Program-made: the position numbers and the translations under genes | Notes under the pieces: generated by a model | What the model was told of the DNA's origin: nothing | The model's input: only the letters and a program-made list of their open reading frames with translations | Databases searched by the model: none | Origin: JADCCX01 sp051649305 | GTDB taxonomy: Bacteria; Pseudomonadota; Alphaproteobacteria; Rhizobiales; Beijerinckiaceae | Assembly (NCBI GenBank): GCA_051649305.1 | Contig: JBOFGV010000071.1 | Coordinates: 1-17,878, forward strand | Reading direction: 5' to 3' | DNA length: 17,878 bases | Shown: positions 14,975-17,878 of the stretch, in pieces | Layout of the letters: each line of letters begins with the position of its first letter | Position numbering within the stretch: position 1 is the stretch's first letter

Positions 14975-15451
14975 TCAAGGGTGTGCCCGTCGCTCGCGGG
15001 CGGAGAGCCATGTCAGCAGAACATAAAGCGCTGCAAGTGACAAAAGCAGGGCATCCGAGAGTGATGCATCCCGCACAGTTCCGGCGATTGTCCAGGGCAG
15101 CAAAACCTCGCAAAGCGTCACGATCAGCCACAGCACAGCGCCCCAGGCGCTGGCCAGCCACAGGCCAACGGCGGACACACAATTGAGCACAGCATAGAGC
15201 GCAATGGTCGTCTGCCAGGTGAGGGGGGCCTGTTCAAACATGTTCTCCGGCCCAACAAAACCGATGATCCTCGCCCAATCCACAAGACCGCGCACCAGCG
15301 CCAGCAAGGCCAAGGTACGCAGATAGAAAATCAGCAGCCGTGTCCAGCGGGTGCGGACGCGGGCAGCCGCATCACCTGCAATGATGTCGCGTGGGCCAGC
15401 CTGCTCAACAGGTTTGGTCTGTACGGGAACGGAATGCGAGAAAGGCCACAT
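14975..15451 (-). CDS. DUF6163 family membrane protein
   Basis: A 158-residue protein with about four hydrophobic segments: LLIFYLRTLALLALVRGLV (40-58), TTIALYAVLNCVSAVGLWLA, WGAVLWLIVTLCEVLLPW and DALLLSLAALYVLLTWL. The N-terminal 37 residues are polar and probably cytosolic, and it ends with a basic tail (ARERRAHP). The family is known from rhizobial genomes beside ldtR and hemB; its function is unknown. It starts 9 bases after the stop of the 3-hydroxyisobutyryl-CoA hydrolase gene, so the two are probably on one transcript, and the LdtR-like gene follows on the same strand. Confidence 0.8.
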   Translation of the reverse strand: MWPFSHSVPVQTKPVEQAGPRDIIAGDAAARVRTRWTRLLIFYLRTLALLALVRGLVDWARIIGFVGPENMFEQAPLTWQTTIALYAVLNCVSAVGLWLASAWGAVLWLIVTLCEVLLPWTIAGTVRDASLSDALLLSLAALYVLLTWLSARERRAHP

Positions 15452-15460
15452 GGCGTTTGG

Positions 15461-16534
15461 CTACACCAGCTCAAGATCAGAAGGCAACAAATCGTCATGC
15501 AAGGGAGCAAAATGGCTGGCGATGCTGGCAGCATCCAGCATTTCAACGCGCGCAGGCTTCCACTTCGGCGCGTGGTCCTTGTCCACAATCACGGCGCGCA
15601 CGCCTTCATAGAAGTCATGCCCTTCAGCGATACGGCAGACGATACGATATTCCATCTGCATGGCCTCGGCGAACGTCATGGCTGCACCGCGCTGCATCTG
15701 CTCCAGGGCAATGGCCATGCTGGTGGGAGATTTTGTCTCCATGGTTTCCAGCGTTTGTGTTGCAAACAGCGCGCCGCCAAAGGCCATCTGCGAAACTTTG
15801 GCGAAGACAGTTGCCAGATCAGCCTCGCTGAAAATCTCGGCAATCATAGGACCATGCTCTATCAGAGGGGCAGGTGGGGCGGAAACAGCAAAGGAGGCGA
15901 GTGTCTGGTCCACATCGCTTGGCTCGCACAGCGCTTCCAACACATCACCCATGCGCGCGCTTTCCACACCGTTTGTCACCAGTCCCAGCGCCAGCGCATC
16001 ACCAAGGCCGATGCGTGCACCTGTGAGCGCGAGATAGCTGCCGATGCGGTGGGGCAGGCGGGGCAGGAAATGGCTGGCACCAACATCCGGAAAAAAGCCG
16101 ATGCCAACCTCCGGCATGGCGAACATCAGTTTTTCAGAGGCCACACGGTGCGAGCCATGAAAGCTCATGCCCACGCCGCCGCCCATCACGATGCCATCCA
16201 GCAGGGCGATGATCGGCTTGGGGAAGGTCTTCAGCAGATGGTTGAGGATGTACTCCTCACGCCAGAACGGGCGAGCTTCCGCCACGCGGCCTGCCTTGCC
16301 AAGGTCATAGAGCGCGCGGATATCACCGCCGGCACAAAAGGCCTTTTCGCCCGCACCCCTAATAATGATACGTGTGACAGCAGGATCATCCCGCCATTCG
16401 AGCATACGGGGCATGATGGCCTGCACCATGCCATGGGTGAGCGCATTAAGCTGGCGGGGCCGGTTGAGCGTGATGATGGCCGCAGGGCCGCGCCGTTCAA
16501 ACAGGGTTTCAGGTTCAGCGTGGATGGTGGACAT
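15461..16534 (-). CDS. 3-hydroxyisobutyryl-CoA hydrolase
   Basis: A 357-residue member of the enoyl-CoA hydratase/isomerase superfamily, of the longer hydrolase type. It hydrolyses 3-hydroxyisobutyryl-CoA to 3-hydroxyisobutyrate and CoA in valine breakdown. Visible features are ITLNRPRQLNALTHGM (21-36), the oxyanion-hole FCAGGDIRALYD (66-77) and IVMGGGVGMSFHG (115-127). The pair Glu142 (PEVGIGFFPD) and Asp150 keeps the eight-residue spacing of the catalytic acids in human HIBCH. FFPDVGASHFLPRLPHRIG is diagnostic against ordinary hydratases, and the length fits (about 350). It is divergent from hemB and is followed by DUF6163. An enoyl-CoA hydratase of another specificity is possible but less likely. 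Confidence 0.9.
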   Translation of the reverse strand: MSTIHAEPETLFERRGPAAIITLNRPRQLNALTHGMVQAIMPRMLEWRDDPAVTRIIIRGAGEKAFCAGGDIRALYDLGKAGRVAEARPFWREEYILNHLLKTFPKPIIALLDGIVMGGGVGMSFHGSHRVASEKLMFAMPEVGIGFFPDVGASHFLPRLPHRIGSYLALTGARIGLGDALALGLVTNGVESARMGDVLEALCEPSDVDQTLASFAVSAPPAPLIEHGPMIAEIFSEADLATVFAKVSQMAFGGALFATQTLETMETKSPTSMAIALEQMQRGAAMTFAEAMQMEYRIVCRIAEGHDFYEGVRAVIVDKDHAPKWKPARVEMLDAASIASHFAPLHDDLLPSDLELV

Positions 16535-16710
16535 CAGAAGTTATCCTCAAGTGTGGCTGGCGTAGCCTGCATGGCAGGGCGAGGTCAATCTTTCCGGTCA
16601 ATCACTGCATGTTGATCCACTGCGACAGTTCGGTAGCCAGCACCGCTGTTTTCTCTCTTCCTTTGAACGTTTCCAACCTGTAAATAAGGAATAGGAACAG
16701 GGATTAGACA

Positions 16711-17760
16711 ATGACACGCATGGAGCGCGGCAAGATGGCGGGTGTTTTGCCTGCCGGGCAACCGGAGCCGCTTGATCTCGCCACACGCCTCAGACGCAAC
16801 CGCAAGGCGGATTGGTCCCGCCGTCTGGTGCGCGAGCATCAGCTGTCTGTGAATGATCTGATCTGGCCACTGTTTCTGCACGACGGACAGGAAAGCCGCT
16901 GGGCGGTGGACCATATGCCCGGTGTGGACCGCATCAACATCGATGAAGCCTGCCGCGACGCGGAACGCGCCACCAAGCTTGGCATTCCGGCGATTGCGCC
17001 TTTTCCCTATGTCGACAAGGCCTTGCGTGATCCGGCGGGCAGCGATGCTGTGAATGAGAACAATCTGATGTGCCGCGCCGTGCGGGCCATCAAGAAGGCA
17101 GTGCCCGGTATTGGCATCATCACGGATGCAGCGCTCGATCCCTACACCAGCCATGGGCACGACGGCCTGATGAGCGCTGACGGCCGCGTGCTCAATGATG
17201 CTTCCGTTGCCATCCTCTGCCGTCAGGCGCTCGCACTGGCAGACGCCGGGGCTGATGTGATTGCCCCGTCTGATATGATGGACGGACGCATTGGCGCCAT
17301 CCGCAAGGCGCTGGATGCCAGCCAGTTCGAGGATGTGCAGATCATGTCCTATGCGGCGAAGTATGCTTCAGGGTTTTACGGACCCTTCCGCGATGCGATC
17401 GGCACCAACGCCACATTGGTGGGCGACAAGCGCACCTATCAGATGGACCCTGGCAACGGCGACGAGGCGATCCGCGAGGCGGCCCTTGATATAGAGGAGG
17501 GGGCAGACATGATCATGGTCAAGCCCGGCATGCCGTATCTGGATATCGCCCGCCGCCTGAAAGAAACCTTCGGCATGCCGACTTTCGCCTATCAGGTGTC
17601 TGGCGAATACGCGATGCTTGTGGCTGCTGCCCGCAACGGCTGGCTCGATCTGGATCGTGTGATGATGGAAAGCCTGCTGGCGTTCAAGCGCGCGGGTTGT
17701 GACGGTGTGCTGACGTATTTTGCGCCTATGGTGGCGGAGAGGCTGAAGCGCGAGGGGTGA
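16711..17760 (+). CDS. hemB: Delta-aminolevulinic acid dehydratase (porphobilinogen synthase)
   Basis: A 349-residue cytosolic enzyme that joins two 5-aminolevulinate molecules into porphobilinogen in heme and tetrapyrrole synthesis. The two Schiff-base lysines are Lys217 (SYAAKYASGFYGPFRDA) and Lys271 (MIMVKPGMPYLD). The metal region reads ITDAALDPYTSHGHDG (137-152), with Asp in place of the zinc-binding cysteines, so it belongs to the Mg/K-dependent type seen in rhizobia and Pseudomonas. APFPYVD and YQVSGEYAML are further family motifs. The start at 16711 has CAGGG 8 bases upstream; an ATG three codons later is possible. It stands divergent from the 3-hydroxyisobutyryl-CoA hydrolase with a 176-base gap, and a palindromic repeat begins about 54 bases after its stop. 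Confidence 0.97.
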   Translation: MTRMERGKMAGVLPAGQPEPLDLATRLRRNRKADWSRRLVREHQLSVNDLIWPLFLHDGQESRWAVDHMPGVDRINIDEACRDAERATKLGIPAIAPFPYVDKALRDPAGSDAVNENNLMCRAVRAIKKAVPGIGIITDAALDPYTSHGHDGLMSADGRVLNDASVAILCRQALALADAGADVIAPSDMMDGRIGAIRKALDASQFEDVQIMSYAAKYASGFYGPFRDAIGTNATLVGDKRTYQMDPGNGDEAIREAALDIEEGADMIMVKPGMPYLDIARRLKETFGMPTFAYQVSGEYAMLVAAARNGWLDLDRVMMESLLAFKRAGCDGVLTYFAPMVAERLKREG

Positions 17761-17813
17761 GGTGGGTTGTTTGAAAGTCTAGCGGTGATAACTGTTGCTG
17801 GTCATCGCGTGGT

Positions 17814-17878
17814 CAACCCCCACCCTGACCCTCCCCCTTTCTGGGGGAGGGAAGTGCAATAATTGCAGAGTTTGAAAT
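17814..17878. repeat. Second palindromic repeat copy, cut by window end
   Basis: The sequence has AACCCCCACCCTGACCC, then CCCTCCCCC-TTTCT-GGGGGAGGG, then GAAGTGC, followed by a centre with TTGCAGAGTTTGAAAT. Reading the first element on its opposite strand gives nearly the same text, including GAAGTGC and TGCAAAGTTTGAAAT. It is therefore the same repeat family in opposite orientation. The second arm should follow beyond the window. Confidence 0.88.

Noticed and set aside
15434..16615. A 393-codon open frame on the plus strand
   Set aside because: It lies antisense to the clearly recognisable 3-hydroxyisobutyryl-CoA hydrolase gene, shows no family motif, and is explained by high-GC codon bias.

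Overview
The window looks like chromosome from an alphaproteobacterium, most likely of the Hyphomicrobiales (Rhizobiales) type. The markers are an FYDLN_acid (TIGR02300) protein beside tRNA-Ala, a cmk gene, an LdtR-like MarR regulator next to a DUF6163 membrane protein, a YcbB-type L,D-transpeptidase with a Tat signal, and a HemB with the aspartate-rich (non-zinc) metal site. I cannot name the genus.

Left block (1-3706). On the minus strand cmk, a formylglycine-type sulfatase (4-base stop/start overlap with cmk) and a Tat-exported alpha/beta hydrolase (cut by the window edge) read as one operon. Divergent from cmk are the FYDLN_acid gene, with a TTG start, and a complete tRNA-Ala(GGC).

Middle block (3707-11709), the accessory part. 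A broken tyrosine-recombinase start lies 93 bases after the tRNA, interrupted by one in-frame stop. It is followed by a SARP/TPR-type regulator (minus strand). Divergent from it run a PAP2/vanadium-haloperoxidase-like protein with a five-unit SAGD repeat, a cytoplasmic-looking subtilisin-family peptidase (3-base gap), a KAS III enzyme of the beta-ketodecanoyl-ACP synthase type, and a PhcB-like SAM methyltransferase (9-base gap). Hand-counted rows here are about 45-50% GC, against about 62-65% in core genes to the right. My reading is a tRNA-associated island carrying a regulated lipid-modification or signal-synthesis cassette. This is the best candidate for an undescribed system.

Right block (11710-17878), core-like. 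It holds the L,D-transpeptidase (minus), a DUF1295 membrane protein (plus), a 140-base palindromic repeat element, the LdtR-like regulator with a clear terminator, DUF6163, 3-hydroxyisobutyryl-CoA hydrolase (all minus) and hemB (plus). A second copy of the palindromic repeat begins after hemB and runs off the window. LdtR and the L,D-transpeptidase are a known regulator-target pair for cell-wall remodelling under osmotic stress, which fits their closeness here.
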